From: Streptomyces speibonae
GTDB lineage: Bacteria; Actinomycetota; Actinomycetes; Streptomycetales; Streptomycetaceae
Assembly: GCA_000715605.1 (NCBI GenBank)
Contig: KL568569.1
Span: 15,433-22,715 of the forward strand
DNA length: 7,283 nt
Reading direction: 5' to 3'
Both the position numbers and the translations under genes were made by a program. Each line of letters begins with the position of its first letter. Within the stretch, counting starts at the first letter, position 1. Of the stretch, positions 5,898 through 7,283 are shown piece after piece. The notes under the pieces were generated by a model that made no database searches, was not told the DNA's origin, and saw only the letters and a list, made by a program, of their open reading frames with translations.

Positions 5898-7283
5898 GTG
5901 GCTGGGCGGATCAATGATGAGGATGTGAAGGCGGTTCGGGACGCGGTCCCGATCGACGCCGTCGTGTCCGAGTATCTCCAGCTGCGTAACGCGGGGGGCG
6001 GGAACCTCAAGGGTCTGTGCCCCTTCCACGACGAGAAGTCGCCGTCCTTCCAGGTCAGCCCGAGCAAGGGACTCTTCCACTGCTTCGGCTGCCAGGAGGG
6101 CGGCGACACCATCACGTTCGTGATGAAGATCGACCACCTCTCCTTCTCGGAGGCGGTCGAGCGCCTCGCCGGACAGGCCGGCATCACCCTGCGCTACGAG
6201 GAGGGCGGGTACAACCCCACCCACCAGCGCGGCGAGCGCATCCGCCTGGTCGAGGCCCACAAGATCGCCGCGGAGTGGTACGCGGAGCAGCTCGCGACCT
6301 CCCCGGAGGCGGACACCGGCCGGGTCTTCCTCGCCGAGCGGGGCTTCGACCAGGCCGCCGCCCAGCACTTCGGCGTCGGCTACAGCCCCCAGGGCTGGGA
6401 CCACCTCACGCGCTTCCTGCGCGGCAAGGGCTTCAGCGACAAGGAGCTGCTCCTCTCCGGCCTCTCCCAGGAGGGCCGCCGCGGCCCCATCGACCGCTTC
6501 CGCGGCCGGCTGATGTGGCCGATCCGCGACATCGGCGGGGACGTCGTCGGCTTCGGCGCCCGCAAGCTCTACGAGGCGGACAACGGGCCCAAGTACCTCA
6601 ACACCCCCGAGACCGCGATCTACAAGAAGTCCCAGGTCCTCTACGGCATCGACCTGGCGAAGAAGGACATCGCGAAGGCGTCCCGCGCGGTGGTCGTCGA
6701 GGGTTACACCGACGTCATGGCCTGTCATCTCGCGGGCGTCACGACCGCCATCGCCACCTGCGGCACGGCCTTCGGCGGCGACCACATCAAGATCCTGCGC
6801 CGGCTGCTGATGGACAACGGCAGCGCGCGCGTGATCTTCACCTTCGACGGCGACGCGGCCGGCCAGAAGGCGGCCCTGCGCGCCTTCGAGGACGACCAGA
6901 AGTTCGCCGCCGAGACCTACATCGCCATCGCCCCCGACGGCATGGACCCCTGCGACCTGCGGCTCGCCAAGGGCGACGAGGCCGTCGCCGACCTGGTCGA
7001 ACCGCGCACGCCGCTCTTCGAGTTCGCCCTGCGCCAGGTCGTCCGGCGCTACGACCTGGACACCCCGGCGGGCCGCGCCGCCGCCCTGGACGAGGCGGCC
7101 CCCATCGTCGCCCGCATCAAGAACAGCGGCGCACAGCACGAGGTCGCCGTCGAACTCGCCGGGATGCTGGGCATCCTGGACACCCAGTTCGTGGTCAAGC
7201 GGGTCGCCCAGCTGGCCCGCTGGGCCCGCGAGCGCGGCGGCAAGGGCCCGGCCCCGGACCGCCGGCAGCAGCACGGCGGGGGG
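5898..7283 (+). CDS. dnaG: DNA primase (3' end cut by the window)
   Basis: Synthesises RNA primers at the replication fork together with the DnaB helicase. The 462 codons present contain the CHC2 zinc-binding domain (Cys41, His44, Cys62, Cys65 in CPFH...CFGC), the RNA polymerase core with the N-terminal basic region (about 115-250, including RGRLMWPIRDIGGDVVGFGAR and PKYLNTPET), and the TOPRIM domain with VVVEGYTD (265-272; Glu268), FTFDGDAAG (314-322; Asp317, Asp319) and PDGMDPCDL (346-354). The helicase-binding C-terminal domain lies beyond base 7283; streptomycete primases usually have somewhat more than 600 residues. The GTG start gives the expected N-terminus (AGRINDEDVKAVRDAVPIDAVV) and is 6 nt after a -10 box, so a leaderless mRNA is likely. 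The reading frame is open to the last base with no frameshift seen. Confidence 0.97.
   Translation, partial: MAGRINDEDVKAVRDAVPIDAVVSEYLQLRNAGGGNLKGLCPFHDEKSPSFQVSPSKGLFHCFGCQEGGDTITFVMKIDHLSFSEAVERLAGQAGITLRYEEGGYNPTHQRGERIRLVEAHKIAAEWYAEQLATSPEADTGRVFLAERGFDQAAAQHFGVGYSPQGWDHLTRFLRGKGFSDKELLLSGLSQEGRRGPIDRFRGRLMWPIRDIGGDVVGFGARKLYEADNGPKYLNTPETAIYKKSQVLYGIDLAKKDIAKASRAVVVEGYTDVMACHLAGVTTAIATCGTAFGGDHIKILRRLLMDNGSARVIFTFDGDAAGQKAALRAFEDDQKFAAETYIAIAPDGMDPCDLRLAKGDEAVADLVEPRTPLFEFALRQVVRRYDLDTPAGRAAALDEAAPIVARIKNSGAQHEVAVELAGMLGILDTQFVVKRVAQLARWARERGGKGPAPDRRQQHGGG

Noticed and set aside
4457..6187. Minus-strand open frame of 576 codons spanning the FAD enzyme and the dnaG start
   Set aside because: It crosses two genes and their intergenic region on the other strand, shows no family motif, and has the biased composition of a shadow frame.
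5892..7274. Long minus-strand open frame opposite dnaG
   Set aside because: The plus strand encodes DnaG with every expected motif; the minus frame is a composition shadow with no recognisable domain.

Overview
The window is high-GC actinobacterial DNA, most likely from Streptomyces or a close relative. The GC content, GTG starts, leaderless-looking genes and the near-typical streptomycete DnaG N-terminus all point that way; this is judged from the sequence alone, with no database search. Bases 1-18 are not genomic: they match the synthetic Tn5 mosaic-end (Nextera-type) adapter, so the window begins at an untrimmed contig end. The right end cuts through dnaG.

Left half (19-3147), accessory-looking: an intact Xre-type regulator with a MmyB-like ligand-binding domain (85-969, +) converges on a two-gene minus-strand operon. 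The operon encodes a classical short-chain dehydrogenase (2619-1906) followed by an NmrA-like NAD(P)-binding protein (1840-989). Behind the operon, and divergent from it, lies a decayed and internally deleted second copy of the same kind of regulator (about 2700-3147, +). The 80-bp gap between the operon and this relic holds two inverted repeats that could be operators. The operon is therefore flanked by one living and one dead regulator of the same family. The likely reading is a regulator/oxidoreductase module in which the divergent regulator was lost and a paralogue remains at the far end.

Right half (3181-7283), core genome maintenance: dgt (dNTP triphosphohydrolase, HD domain), a ferredoxin-reductase-like FAD enzyme, and dnaG (primase, 5' 462 codons). 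dgt and dnaG each have, directly in front of the start codon, the same architecture: TTGTCR, a G at position 9, an 8-nt spacer, TANNNT, then 6 nt to the start codon. Neither has a usable Shine-Dalgarno. This resembles the RecA-independent DNA-damage promoter of actinobacteria (RecA-NDp, the PafBC-controlled class) and predicts leaderless mRNAs starting at the first base of each start codon. The FAD enzyme between them lacks this promoter, has a strong AAGGAGG ribosome binding site, and is separated from dgt by a hairpin overlapping the dgt stop codon. The most interesting hypothesis here is that dNTP hydrolysis and priming are co-induced by DNA damage through matched promoters rather than by an operon.

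No RNA genes, CRISPR arrays, insertion sequences or phage genes were seen.
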